A stretch of DNA of 64,000 nt from Roseovarius sp. (GTDB taxonomy: Bacteria; Pseudomonadota; Alphaproteobacteria; Rhodobacterales; Rhodobacteraceae), in assembly GCA_021775255.1 (NCBI GenBank), contig JAJFIA010000005.1, forward strand, positions 1 through 64,000, given 5' to 3'. Shown piece after piece: positions 1-10,175 of this stretch (position 1 is the first letter of the stretch; every line of letters starts with the position of its first letter). A program made the translations under genes and the position numbers. The notes below the pieces were generated by a model. It saw only the letters and a program-made list of their open reading frames with translations, did no database searches and was not told the origin of the DNA.

Positions 1-1342
<1,342 letters not shown>

Positions 1343-1345
1343 AAA

Positions 1346-1364
1346 CCCCGGACTTGATCCGGGG
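1346..1364. repeat. CCCCGGA...TCCGGGG palindrome next to the 16S 5' end
   Basis: A 19-bp palindrome, CCCCGGACTTGATCCGGGG, lies about 4 bp outside the 16S 5' end. The same palindrome type is a common intergenic repeat in alphaproteobacterial genomes (from memory, not searched). If transcribed, it would form a GC-rich hairpin in the 16S leader just before the mature end. It is distinct from the 30-bp REP-like family elsewhere in the window. Confidence 0.6.
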
Positions 1365-1741
1365 TATCCTTGACGTTCGAACCTCTGCACATCGTCCCCT
1401 CCGGCAAAGGAAGGGACAGTCATCTGTTTGATGTACAATGGTTTCAAATGAAACCGTTGAACCGTTCAAACAGTGAAGCTGACCTTACATAATCAGGGCC
1501 TGAGCCCCTAGTAAGTCGATATGAAGAGGCTGATCCATCGAATGAACCAAACCGCCCACATATCTCTTCAGATACTATCAATTTCAAAGAGCGTAGAGAC
1601 AAAACCAACAGGATGCGCCCTAACTTTCTGGCGCGCCCCGCCTGTATTATCTCTGTTTTTTCTTGCGTCTCGTTGCCTGCTGTTTCCAGTGTGGCCCGTC
1701 TGGCGCCCCGCCGGTGCATCACTGCGCCGCCGGTGAAGGGG

Positions 1742-1770
1742 GTTCTAGGCTTAGTCGCCAAAACCCGCAA
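1742..1770 (-). promoter_or_regulatory. candidate rRNA operon promoter
   Basis: On the minus strand TTGCGG and TAGAAC are separated by 17 bp, about 400 bp before the 16S 5' end, preceded by an A-rich stretch. Only the TTG of the -35 box matches the general consensus, but alphaproteobacterial rrn promoters often keep just that. No better candidate was seen in the leader. Prediction by eye only. Confidence 0.35.
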
Positions 1771-2055
1771 CCCCTTTTTTCACGAAACCTGCTCTTTTTT
1801 GCAAAATTATGTTTTATCCAGTAAAAATAATGGCTTATGTCTTGAAAATTTCAATTTACGCGGCAATGCAGCAATTATATTACCGTGGCAGGCCCCGCGC
1901 ACACCCCAGATATAGGGTTTCTCACCGGTTTACCCCCAAGAAACCACAGACTCAGCCGCACCTGCACCTGGTTTTTCCACGCGATTCCCCCGATTTTTTG
2001 AGTCGTTTCTGTAAATCATCGCCGATTCCGACAATTCAACATGTCCGGGACAGGG

Positions 2056-2667
2056 CTACCCATTGGCCACCGACCTGCGGCGCTTTATGAACCGCGTGGC
2101 CACCAGCAGAAGGATAACCGCCAGATATATCACTGGTTTGATCTGCCAGCCTTTGACCAGCATCAGGTAATGCACCCCGCCTGAGATAGCCGCCGGAAAT
2201 ACCAGCTTGTGCAGCTTGCGCCACCGCACCGGGCCCAGCTTTCGCAATGACCGGTTATTGGATGTGATCGCCAGCGGGATCAGCAGCAAAAACGCCGTCA
2301 TGCCGACGGTAATATAGGGCCGCTTCAAAATATCGGCCCAAATCCTGCCGGGTGCCTGCACATCCAGCACCAGCCAGACCAGCAGATGCAGCGTGACATA
2401 TATAAAGACCAGCAGGCCGATGGCGCGGCGGAACTTCAACAGGTTCAGCCCGGCAAACCGGCGCAACGGCGTAATGGCAAGCACCAATACCAGCAATTGC
2501 AGCGCCTTTTTGCCCAACCCCTGCTCCAGCGCCTTGATCGGCTCGGCCCCAAGCCCGCCCGTCGCCCCCAGCCAGACCAGCCAGATGGCCGGCAGCACGC
2601 CTAGTATATATAAGGGCCACGCCGGAATACGGCGCATGGCGGTATTGATTGTTTCAGTGATGCCCAT
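2056..2667 (-). CDS. msrQ: MsrQ, heme-binding membrane subunit of the methionine sulfoxide reductase system
   Basis: Polytopic inner-membrane b-type cytochrome (old name YedZ) that passes electrons to the periplasmic reductase MsrP. The 203-residue product has the ferric-reductase-like transmembrane pattern, with histidines in helices (the LHLLVWL and KLHKLVF areas and a later GVHYLML) that fit heme ligation. The long track ORF starts at 2814, but its extra N-terminus overlaps the GDCCVxC gene and is not membrane-like, so the start MGITETIN at 2667 is preferred. It is the last gene of the msrP operon, 10 bp after the GDCCVxC stop. Unusually, it is separated from msrP by two small genes. Confidence 0.93.
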   Translation of the reverse strand: MGITETINTAMRRIPAWPLYILGVLPAIWLVWLGATGGLGAEPIKALEQGLGKKALQLLVLVLAITPLRRFAGLNLLKFRRAIGLLVFIYVTLHLLVWLVLDVQAPGRIWADILKRPYITVGMTAFLLLIPLAITSNNRSLRKLGPVRWRKLHKLVFPAAISGGVHYLMLVKGWQIKPVIYLAVILLLVATRFIKRRRSVANG

Positions 2668-2677
2668 CCTAAGAGTT

Positions 2678-2902
2678 TTACCCGCAGCAGCTATCGCCGC
2701 TTTGAACTGGCGGGCAGGGCACGCTACCGTAGGAGCAATAGACACAACAATCTCCGGGTTTGGGGCGCAACACGGCCCCACACTCACCGCATTCATAAAA
2801 GAACTGGCAGGCATCGCTTGGCATCTCTTCCTCGCGAACGTGCCCGCATTCCGGGCATGTCAGGATCGATATCAATATCACCGATGTTTCTTGCTTATCC
2901 AT
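2678..2902 (-). CDS. GDCCVxC-domain small cysteine-rich protein
   Basis: 74 residues with eleven cysteines: a CPEC pair at 16-19, Cys32, an ECGEC pair at 38-41, the signature GDCCVYCSYG at 51-59 (Cys52, 53, 56), Cys63, and a terminal CC. This matches the family annotated as GDCCVxC-domain (seleno)proteins, often found next to MerT/MerF-type mercury transporters; its biochemical role is not established. Here the signature positions are ordinary Cys codons, not TGA. There is no signal peptide, so a cytosolic thiol or metal-binding role is likely (inference). It overlaps the 3' end of the MerF-like gene by 25 bp and precedes msrQ by 10 bp. Confidence 0.85.
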   Translation of the reverse strand: MDKQETSVILISILTCPECGHVREEEMPSDACQFFYECGECGAVLRPKPGDCCVYCSYGSVPCPPVQSGDSCCG

Positions 2903-3090
2903 AGCCCTGCCCCCAGGAGAATTAGAAAAACTGCCAATATAGGATAAAGGACGTCATCGCGATAGACATAGCCTGTCAGTCCGCCCAATCCGACTATACC
3001 AAGGGTCAAAGGCAGCAGGCCCGTGAAACAGCACAAAGCCGTGACACCTGCCCCCAGCCCGCCAACCCATGTCATCAAGCGCGCCGGCAT
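2878..3090 (-). CDS. MerF-like small membrane protein with vicinal cysteines
   Basis: 70 residues, two predicted transmembrane segments and a vicinal Cys20-Cys21 pair inside ALCCFTGLLP. This is the mercury-binding arrangement of the first helix of MerF/MerT transporters, followed by the family-like GLSALTGY-type stretch (here GLGGLTGYVY). MerF normally has a second Cys pair near the C-terminus; here the end (ISKKHR) has none. The start overlaps the msrP stop (ATGA) and the end overlaps the GDCCVxC start, so all four genes should be translated together. No merR, merA or merP is nearby, so mercury may not be the physiological ligand; copper or a thiol stress role is possible (inference). Confidence 0.8.
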   Translation of the reverse strand: MPARLMTWVGGLGAGVTALCCFTGLLPLTLGIVGLGGLTGYVYRDDVLYPILAVFLILLGAGLWISKKHR

Positions 3091-3992
3091 CAGAAATTTT
3101 TCCGCAGGTCCATGCCGGCATACATGCCCGCCACCTCATCACCGTAGCCATTGAATTTCAGGGTCGGCATTCGGGCAGCAAACAATCCACCGCCGATTTT
3201 GCGTTCCGTGGCCTGTGACCAGCGTGGATGGCTGACCTCGGGGTTCACATTGCTGTAAAACCCGTATTCGCGGGCATTGGCCTTGTTCCAGGATGTGGGC
3301 GGCTCGGAATCCACTGCCGTGATACGCACCACCGATTTGATCGACTTGAAGCCGTATTTCCATGGCACAACCAATCTCAGCGGCGCGCCGTTCTGGTTGG
3401 GGATGTCTTTGCCGTAAATCCCCGTGGCCATGATGGTCAGCGGGTGCATCGCCTCATCCATGCGCAGGCCTTCAACATAGGGCCAATCCAGCGTGCGATA
3501 CTTCACACCGGGCATTTCATCCGGGCGGTTGGCGGTTTCCATCGCAATATATTTCGCCCCCGGCTGCACGCCCGCCAGTTGCAGCAGATCCGAAAGCTCA
3601 AATCCGTTCCACGGCACCACCATCGACCACGCCTCGACACAGCGGAACCGGTAAAGCCGCTCCTCAACCGTCATTCTTGCCATGATATCTTCAAACGCAT
3701 AATCGCCGGGCTTGTCCACCAGCCCGTCAATCTTCACGGTCCAGGGCATGGTTTTCAGGGTATGGGCATAATAGGCAGGATCATCCTTGCCGGTGCCAAA
3801 TTCATAATAGTTGTTATAGCTGGTGATATCCTCCCAGCTATTGGGCTCCAGCGCCTCGGCCTGCGCCCGCTGGCCCAATCCTGCCAGCCCCATGCCCGCC
3901 ACGGCCCCGGCCATCAACTGGCGACGGCTGATATAGGCCGCCTCGGGTGTGACATCACACTCTTTCAGATCATTCTTCCAGCGATAGGCCAT
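3090..3992 (-). CDS. msrP: MsrP, periplasmic molybdopterin methionine sulfoxide reductase
   Basis: Catalytic subunit (YedY) that reduces methionine sulfoxide in periplasmic proteins, fed by MsrQ. The 300-residue precursor has a twin-arginine signal (SRRQLMAGAVAG, Arg23-24) and the sulfite-oxidase-like Mo-cofactor fold. The molybdenum-ligand cysteine is at about 118 in FRCVEAWSMV. The size is normal for the family. It is the first gene of a four-gene minus-strand operon; its stop overlaps the start of the MerF-like gene. The start at 3992 leaves a plausible Tat n-region; no promoter was assigned. Confidence 0.96.
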   Translation of the reverse strand: MAYRWKNDLKECDVTPEAAYISRRQLMAGAVAGMGLAGLGQRAQAEALEPNSWEDITSYNNYYEFGTGKDDPAYYAHTLKTMPWTVKIDGLVDKPGDYAFEDIMARMTVEERLYRFRCVEAWSMVVPWNGFELSDLLQLAGVQPGAKYIAMETANRPDEMPGVKYRTLDWPYVEGLRMDEAMHPLTIMATGIYGKDIPNQNGAPLRLVVPWKYGFKSIKSVVRITAVDSEPPTSWNKANAREYGFYSNVNPEVSHPRWSQATERKIGGGLFAARMPTLKFNGYGDEVAGMYAGMDLRKNF

Positions 3993-4073
3993 CCGCCCCT
4001 CCAGCTTGTTGCGTGCATTTTCTTATATATGCGCTCCTAGCCATATCGCCAAATCTACACAAATGAACTTGGA

Positions 4074-5567
4074 TCACGTCTCTGGTGGTGCATTGTAACT
4101 TGGCCGGAATTGATTCATCGGAACCGACGAGCCATCCGCCAGCACCATCCGCACATGGCGGCGGCGCATCAGCCTTGGTTCGCTCACACCGACCGAATGG
4201 GCAATCGTCTCAACCTCTTTGATCACCGACTTGGCGTAATTGGCCACCTTCAGGTACTTGTCCTCAACCACCAGACCGGCCTGTAGACGCGGATCGTGGG
4301 TTGTAATGCCTGTGGGGCAGGTGTTCTTGTTGCACTTGAGCGCCTGAATACACCCAAGGCTGAACATGAACCCGCGCGCCGAGGTGATAAAATCAGCCCC
4401 CGCACAAATCGCCCAGGCCACATCACCGGGGTTGACCAGTTTCCCGGCAGCGATAATGCGGATGCGCTCCTTCAGCCCGTATTCGTCGCGCAGATCGACA
4501 ATCCGTGGCAGGGCATCCCGAATGGGCATTCCCACCAGATCCATCAGCGGCATCGGGGCCGCACCGGTGCCACCTTCGCCGCCATCGAGTGTGATGAAAT
4601 CGGGCGCGCTGTCCCCGCCCCTCTCGCGAATCAGCCGAAACAGCTCAACCCAGGGCGTGGTTGATCCGATCACGGTCTTGAAGCCCACCGGCTTGCCCGT
4701 CACCTCGCGGATATGCGCGATGACATCCAGCAATTCAGAGAAATCGTTTATATCGCGGTGCCGGTTGGGCGAGATGCTGTCCTCGCCCAGTTTGATCCCC
4801 CGGATCTCGGCAATCTCGGCATTGACCTTGGCCCCGGGCAGAATGCCGCCCTTGCCCGGCTTGGCCCCCTGCGCCAGCTTCAGCTCAAACATCCTGATAT
4901 GTGGGTTCTCGGCCATCTTGCGCAGCTTGTCGTCGCTCAGATTGCCTTCCGCATCGCGCACCCCGTATTTGGCGGTGCCGATCTGAAAGACAATATCGCA
5001 GCCCCCGGTCAGGTGATACGGGCTCAGCCCGCCCTCGCCGGTATTCAGCCAGATGCCCGCCTTGGCCGCCCCCCGGCTCAGCGCCTCGACCGCCGGCTTT
5101 GAAATCGCGCCATAGCTCATGCCCGAGATGTTGAAAATCGATCTGGCACTATAGGGAATCGCCGCCGTCGGTCCGATGATCATCGGCGCGGTCAACGAAA
5201 ACTGATCATCCAGCGGTGGAAAGACAGCGTTCACGAAAATCGGTGTGCCCGGCAAGCTCAGGTTCCGGGTTGACCCGAAGGCGATAGTATTGCCGCCCCC
5301 CAATGAGGCATGCGCCACCCAATCCCTCTGGGCGCGGTTGAAGGGCAGCTCCTCGCGGTCCATGGCAAAGAAATACTGCCTGAAAAACTCCCCCAGCTTG
5401 GTGAACACACCCCGAAACCGCCCGATCACCGGATAATTGCGGCGTATGGCATCCCCGGCCTGGATTTTGTCCAGAATGAAAAACACAACCACTGCCAGAA
5501 CAATGATCCCAAGCACCAGCACAAATAACAGCGCCAGCACCTGTAGCGCGTTCATTGCATATATCAT
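4074..5567 (-). CDS. FMN-binding glutamate synthase family protein
   Basis: 497 residues resembling the FMN/Fe-S central domain of glutamate synthase, but without the glutaminase domain and with one N-terminal transmembrane helix (residues about 6-32). The glutamate-synthase-like core carries GKGGILPGAKV, LDGGEGGTGAAP and the cysteine cluster CIQALKCNKNTCPTG that binds a 3Fe-4S cluster in GltB. Family members of this stand-alone type are common in Proteobacteria, but the reaction is not firmly known. A start at the second Met (MNALQ) is equally plausible. No partner gltD is adjacent; clpB lies 250 bp upstream. Confidence 0.88.
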   Translation of the reverse strand: MIYAMNALQVLALLFVLVLGIIVLAVVVFFILDKIQAGDAIRRNYPVIGRFRGVFTKLGEFFRQYFFAMDREELPFNRAQRDWVAHASLGGGNTIAFGSTRNLSLPGTPIFVNAVFPPLDDQFSLTAPMIIGPTAAIPYSARSIFNISGMSYGAISKPAVEALSRGAAKAGIWLNTGEGGLSPYHLTGGCDIVFQIGTAKYGVRDAEGNLSDDKLRKMAENPHIRMFELKLAQGAKPGKGGILPGAKVNAEIAEIRGIKLGEDSISPNRHRDINDFSELLDVIAHIREVTGKPVGFKTVIGSTTPWVELFRLIRERGGDSAPDFITLDGGEGGTGAAPMPLMDLVGMPIRDALPRIVDLRDEYGLKERIRIIAAGKLVNPGDVAWAICAGADFITSARGFMFSLGCIQALKCNKNTCPTGITTHDPRLQAGLVVEDKYLKVANYAKSVIKEVETIAHSVGVSEPRLMRRRHVRMVLADGSSVPMNQFRPSYNAPPET

Positions 5568-5820
5568 CCGGCTATCCCCCTTCTCGGCAAGCCCTCACCG
5601 GGCCTCAGCCCCACTTGGAAAGCCTGGTTGTTTTAAAAGGCCCGCCGCCTGGGCGCAAGGCGATCCCGGTTCTGACCGTGGTTTCTTCTGGCTGAAAATA
5701 TCCCCGCCGGAGGCTGCGAAACATTGGCCAAACACCCCCCGGCCCACCTTGCACACCGCATTCACCAAACCGCCCCCGAGAACAACCCCGGAGGCGGATA
5801 ACAATTAAACATGCTCAGAT
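5568..5820. other. intergenic region between the glutamate-synthase-like gene and clpB
   Basis: About 250 bp. An imperfect GC-rich inverted repeat (CCGCCCCCGAG...CCCCGGAGGCGG, about 5771-5798) lies just past the clpB stop and may act as its terminator, but the following T-run is poor. Track ORFs on both strands here have no recognisable features. Confidence 0.4.
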
Positions 5821-8439
5821 TTAGTGAACCACCGCGTCATCCGGTGGCTGCTGCCTTGAGGAACCAAGACGCTCCCCGATGATCAGCCCATCTGCGCCTG
5901 CGGATACCGGCAACACCGAGCCATCCAGCACCTCGCCAGCCAGCAACATTTCAGCCAGCGGATCCTGCAACGCACGCTGGATCACCCGTTTCAAGGGTCG
6001 CGCGCCAAACACCGGATCATAGCCCTCATCGGCCAGCCATTTGCGGGCGTCCTGATCCAGCTCAAGGATGATCCCCCGCGCCACAAGGCGTTTTGCCAAC
6101 AGGCGCAACTGGATATCAACGATGCCGTCCATATCCTCGCGCGCCAGACGATCAAAGATTATCGTCTCATCCAGCCGGTTCAGAAATTCGGGCCGGAAAT
6201 GTGCCCGCACCGCATCCATCACATCGCGCTTGGCATCCGAGGCATCGGCCCCATCGGGCAACTGGCTTAGGGCCTGCGCCCCAAGGTTGGATGTCAGCAC
6301 GATCAGCGTCTGCTTGAAATCCACCGTGCGGCCCTGACCATCAGTCAGCACCCCGTCATCCAGCACCTGCAAGAGCACGTTGAACACATCCGGATGCGCC
6401 TTTTCGACCTCATCAAACAGGATCACCTGATACGGCCTGCGCCGTACCGCTTCGGTCAGCACACCGCCCTCATCATAGCCCACATAGCCCGGAGGCGCGC
6501 CGATCAGACGGGCCACCGAATGTTTTTCCATGAATTCCGACATGTCCACCCGGGTCATGGCGTGTTCATCGTCAAACAGAAACTCGGCCACGGCCTTGGT
6601 CAGCTCGGTTTTGCCCACGCCGGTCGGCCCCAGAAACAGGAACGATCCCAGCGGCCGGTTTTCATCATTGAGCCCGGCCCGCGCCCGGCGCACCGCATTG
6701 GCCACCGCATGAACCGCCTTGTTCTGGCCGATAACGCGCTTGTGTAGCCCGTCTTCCATGCCCAGCAGCTTTTCACGCTCGCCTTCCAGCATCTTGGCGG
6801 TGGGGATACCTGTCCAGCGTTCCACCACCTGAGCAATCTGCTCGGGGCGCACCGCCTCTTCCACCATCATGCCGCCTTCTTCGGCTTGCTCGGCCTCGGC
6901 CAGCTTTCTCTCAAGCTCGGGGATGACGCCGTAAGAAAGCTCGCCCGCCTTGGCCAGATCTCCATTACGCTTGGCGATTTCCAGCTCGGCACGGGCATGA
7001 TCAAGCTGTTCCTTGATGTCACGCGCGCCCGCCAGCTTATCACGCTCGGCCTGCCATTGCGCCGTCATCGCATCGGATTTCTCCTGCAAATCCGACAGCT
7101 CTTTTTCCAGCTTTTCATGCCGGTCCCTGCTGGCCTTGTCGTCTTCTTTTTTCAGCGCTTCCGCCTCGATCTGCTTTTGCAGGATCTCACGATCAAGCGC
7201 ATCCAGATCCTCGGGCTTGCTGTCCACTTCCATACGCAGGCGGCTCGCGGCCTCATCCATCAGGTCAATCGCCTTGTCTGGCAAAAACCGGTCGGTGATA
7301 TATCGGTGGCTCAGCGTTGCCGCCGATACCAGAGCGCTGTCACTGATCCGCACCCCGTGGTGCAGCTCGTATTTTTCCTTGATGCCGCGCAGGATGCTGA
7401 TGGTGTCCTCAACCGTTGGCTCCTCAACCAGGATCGGCTGAAACCGTCGGGCAAGGGCCGCGTCTTTTTCAACATGTTTGCGGAATTCATCCAGCGTGGT
7501 GGCCCCCACACAGTGCAATTCACCGCGCGCCAGCGCCGGTTTGATCAGGTTGGCGGCATCCATCGCGCCGTCGCCTTTGCCGGCACCCACCAAAGTGTGC
7601 ATCTCGTCAATGAAAAGGATGATCTCACCGGCGGCGGCCGTCACCTCATTCAGCACCGCTTTCAGGCGCTCTTCAAATTCGCCGCGATATTTTGCACCGG
7701 CAATCAGCGCCCCCATATCCAGCGAAAGCAGCCGCTTGTTGGCAAGGCTTTCCGGCACATCACCGCTGATGATACGCAGGGCCAGCCCTTCGGCAATCGC
7801 GGTTTTACCCACGCCCGGCTCACCGATCAGAACCGGGTTGTTCTTGGTCCGGCGGCTCAGAACCTGCATGGTGCGCCTGATTTCGTCATCGCGGCCAATG
7901 ATCGGGTCAATCTTGCCCTCGCTTGCGGCCTTGGTCAGGTCATGGGCATATTTCTCAAGCGCCTCATAAGTATCCTCGGCGCTCGCCGTATCAGCGGTGC
8001 GCCCCTGACGGATATCATTGATCGCTTCATTCAATTTTTGCGCCGTGATTGCGCCCGCCTCAAGCGCGTCTTTGGCGGGCGATTTCACCACAGCCAGCGC
8101 CGTCAGAATGCGCTCAACCGGGACAAAGCTGTCCTTGGCCTTATCGGCCAGCTTCTGCGCCTCATCCAATACCTTACTGGTCTGCCGGTCCATATATGTC
8201 TGGCCGGTGTCGCCGCTGACCTGCGGGATTTTGCCCATGGCAATATCCAGGGCTTCGATCACCCGCTCAGGCGCGCCACCGGCACGTTTGATCAGGTTGG
8301 AAGACAGGCCTTCACTGTCATCCAGCAGGGCTTTCAGAATATGTTCGGGGGATAATTTCTGATGATTTTCTCGCATCGCGATCGTCTGGGCGGCCTGAAT
8401 AAAGCCGCGCGACCGCTCCGTGAACTTCGCTAAGTCCAT
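5821..8439 (-). CDS. clpB: ClpB disaggregase (AAA+ chaperone)
   Basis: 872-residue hexameric ATPase that works with DnaK to rescue aggregated proteins in the cytosol. Visible parts: N-terminal Clp repeat domain (about 1-150), first nucleotide-binding domain with Walker [10 protein letters not shown], the ClpB/Hsp104-specific coiled-coil middle domain rich in Lys/Glu (about 410-530), and second AAA+ domain with GPTGVGKTE. The length is typical. SD-like AGGAGA precedes the ATG. It is monocistronic by spacing; dnaK and dnaJ are about 40 kb away. A CCTATC-type element upstream could belong to a heat-shock promoter, but no convincing -35 was found. Confidence 0.98.
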   Translation of the reverse strand: MDLAKFTERSRGFIQAAQTIAMRENHQKLSPEHILKALLDDSEGLSSNLIKRAGGAPERVIEALDIAMGKIPQVSGDTGQTYMDRQTSKVLDEAQKLADKAKDSFVPVERILTALAVVKSPAKDALEAGAITAQKLNEAINDIRQGRTADTASAEDTYEALEKYAHDLTKAASEGKIDPIIGRDDEIRRTMQVLSRRTKNNPVLIGEPGVGKTAIAEGLALRIISGDVPESLANKRLLSLDMGALIAGAKYRGEFEERLKAVLNEVTAAAGEIILFIDEMHTLVGAGKGDGAMDAANLIKPALARGELHCVGATTLDEFRKHVEKDAALARRFQPILVEEPTVEDTISILRGIKEKYELHHGVRISDSALVSAATLSHRYITDRFLPDKAIDLMDEAASRLRMEVDSKPEDLDALDREILQKQIEAEALKKEDDKASRDRHEKLEKELSDLQEKSDAMTAQWQAERDKLAGARDIKEQLDHARAELEIAKRNGDLAKAGELSYGVIPELERKLAEAEQAEEGGMMVEEAVRPEQIAQVVERWTGIPTAKMLEGEREKLLGMEDGLHKRVIGQNKAVHAVANAVRRARAGLNDENRPLGSFLFLGPTGVGKTELTKAVAEFLFDDEHAMTRVDMSEFMEKHSVARLIGAPPGYVGYDEGGVLTEAVRRRPYQVILFDEVEKAHPDVFNVLLQVLDDGVLTDGQGRTVDFKQTLIVLTSNLGAQALSQLPDGADASDAKRDVMDAVRAHFRPEFLNRLDETIIFDRLAREDMDGIVDIQLRLLAKRLVARGIILELDQDARKWLADEGYDPVFGARPLKRVIQRALQDPLAEMLLAGEVLDGSVLPVSAGADGLIIGERLGSSRQQPPDDAVVH

Positions 8440-8569
8440 GGCAGTTCTCCTTTTTTACAAGCGTTACCCCGTTGGCGCACCCTATGATAGGCATACGTCT
8501 TTCGGGAACCTCATAACAAAGATGGGTAACGGTTCTGTTATCTTCAAGATGCCGCTTGCAAAAACCTGC

Positions 8570-8599
8570 CCCGCGCCCCGGCCTCCGAGCCGGGGCCTC
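8570..8599. repeat. REP-like palindromic repeat, unit 1
   Basis: A 30-bp GC-rich unit whose core CCCCGGCCTCCGAGCCGGGG is nearly palindromic. It matches the unit at 22853 at 28 of 30 positions by eye. It lies downstream of the dddP stop and upstream of clpB. Like the other copies it sits just after the 3' end of a gene, as REP elements usually do. Confidence 0.7.
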
Positions 8600-8622
8600 C
8601 GGTCAAACCGCCTGAACCACCA

Positions 8623-9966
8623 TTATGCGCGCCCCATCAGCGCATAATCAAACGGGTATTTCGTGAGGTTCTCATGGCCATCTTCGGTGATCAGCACCTG
8701 ATCTTCCAGCTTGATCGAGAAATCCCCGCCCTCGGGGCTGACCAGTGCCTCAACACAAAGCACCATGCCCGGCTCAAGCGGATAATCAAACGCGCCTTTC
8801 ACCGCCTTGTCGGGGTATGACACCAGCGGCCATTCATCACAAAGGCCAACGCCGTGCATCAGGCAGCCGTATTTCTGCTTTTGAAACTGCGGATCCAGAA
8901 CGTGACATTGGGCAATCAGATCAGGGATCATCAACCCCGGCTTGAGCAACGCCATATTGGTCATGATATGCTCATGCGCGTGCTGCATCGCATAAACCAT
9001 ATCAGCGGGCGGCATATCATCGCCAATCCACCAACTGCGCGAGACATCAACACAGATGCCGTAGCTGCCAATCAGATCGGTATCAAAGCTGATGATCTCA
9101 TTATTCTGTGTGATCCGCTGGCCGCATTCCTGAAACCACGGATTGGTGCGCTTGCCCGATGTGAGCAGCCTTGTTTCGATCCATTCACCACCCCGGCGGA
9201 TGTTCTCGGCGTGCAGCACCGCCCAGACATCATCCTCGGAGGTATGCCCAAGCGGCACGTTGGTGTGGGCAAACCGCTCCATATGGGCCAGCGCCATCTC
9301 GCATGAATGCGACGCGCAGCGCATCGCCAGAATCTCATCGGCACCTTTGACCGAGCGGGATTTTTCGGTCACTTCCTCGCCATCCATGATCGTGAACCCC
9401 TGCGCCTCAAGCGCGCGCAGCCCATGTACCATGGGTTTGTCCACCGCAAGGCGCATATTGCCGGGGGCATGCTCTTGCAGCAACACCCGCACCTCATTGG
9501 AAAAGACATCAGCGGCCACATCAACCTTGTCGCCACGATCAAAATAAAACAGGTCGGCACCGGCACGTTGTTCGCGCACCAGCGGGTTGAATTTGGTCAG
9601 AAAGGGCGAGTTCTTGTAATCCCAGATCAGCATATAACCATCGGCACAGAGCAGCACCGCGCGAAACGGATTATGGGTGTTCCAAAGCTGCATATTGGTA
9701 CTGTCAGTGGCATAGCGGATATTGAGCGGGTCAAACATCAGCAATCCGGCATAACCCCGGTCGGTAATGTGTTTTGTCAGCCGCTCCCAGCGATAGTGCC
9801 GCATGTTTTCCAGATTGGGCAGGGTGAGGCCCGCCTCGGCCCATTCTGCATAGGCAAGCCTTGTTGGGCCAATGACAATCCGGTCGTCGTCATTGGGCGA
9901 GGTATCGCCAAGCAACGCGCCTTTGGTGGGGTCAATCTTGCGGGTATCGCGGAAATGGCGGTCCAT
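8623..9966 (-). CDS. dddP: DddP, DMSP lyase of the M24 peptidase fold
   Basis: Cleaves dimethylsulfoniopropionate to dimethyl sulfide and acrylate in the cytosol. The 447-residue protein has the length of roseobacter DddP. The residues recalled from the Ruegeria lacuscaerulensis enzyme fall at the same numbers: metal-site Asp295, Asp297, Asp307, His371, Glu406 and Glu421, plus Tyr366 and Asp377 (HGVGLCDEW) proposed for catalysis, and Trp95. The creatinase-like N-domain carries MFDPLNIRYATDSTNMQLW. No dddL/Q/W, dmdA or acrylate-use genes lie in the window. An ordinary Xaa-Pro peptidase is much less likely given these matches. Confidence 0.93.
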   Translation of the reverse strand: MDRHFRDTRKIDPTKGALLGDTSPNDDDRIVIGPTRLAYAEWAEAGLTLPNLENMRHYRWERLTKHITDRGYAGLLMFDPLNIRYATDSTNMQLWNTHNPFRAVLLCADGYMLIWDYKNSPFLTKFNPLVREQRAGADLFYFDRGDKVDVAADVFSNEVRVLLQEHAPGNMRLAVDKPMVHGLRALEAQGFTIMDGEEVTEKSRSVKGADEILAMRCASHSCEMALAHMERFAHTNVPLGHTSEDDVWAVLHAENIRRGGEWIETRLLTSGKRTNPWFQECGQRITQNNEIISFDTDLIGSYGICVDVSRSWWIGDDMPPADMVYAMQHAHEHIMTNMALLKPGLMIPDLIAQCHVLDPQFQKQKYGCLMHGVGLCDEWPLVSYPDKAVKGAFDYPLEPGMVLCVEALVSPEGGDFSIKLEDQVLITEDGHENLTKYPFDYALMGRA

Positions 9967-10128
9967 GGTCTTTCTCCTTTGGCTCAGGCCAATGGTGCGG
10001 TAGTTTTGGGGCTATGCGCTTGCCGGTTTGCGACAAATGAGTGTGCCTTTTGGCCCCTGAAAGCCACTCATCCGCCCTGACAGGCGGCCGAAGCCAGAGC
10101 CTGATGAGCAGCTTTTGCAACCCATAAC

Positions 10129-10152
10129 AAAAAAGACACCCCGAAGGGTGCC
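10129..10152 (-). terminator. intrinsic terminator of glnA
   Basis: On the minus strand GGCACCC-TTCG-GGGTGTC followed directly by TTTTTT, 23 bp past the glnA stop. The stem is perfect except for one G-U pair, the loop is a UUCG-type tetraloop, and the U-run is immediate. This is a textbook rho-independent terminator for the glnB-glnA transcript. Confidence 0.9.
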
Positions 10153-10175
10153 TTGATTTGTTCCTGTTAGAGGAT

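Larger units (their letters stand above)
1343..2055. other. rRNA leader / intergenic region
   Basis: About 700 bp between the 16S 5' end and the msrQ stop codon. It holds the palindrome and candidate promoter listed separately, plus an AT-richer stretch around 1780-1880. Overlapping short ORFs on both strands (1444-2090) have no recognisable protein features and no good ribosome binding sites. No RNA gene was recognised. Confidence 0.6.

Noticed and set aside
2678-2902. Selenocysteine form of the GDCCVxC protein
   Set aside because: All signature positions are encoded by Cys codons; no in-frame TGA.
5437-5808. ORFs between the glutamate-synthase-like gene and clpB
   Set aside because: No RBS, no homology-like features, overlapping ORFs on both strands.
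6886-8355. 489-aa ORF antisense to clpB
   Set aside because: Exact shadow of clpB with no protein family features; long antisense ORFs are expected in GC-rich DNA.
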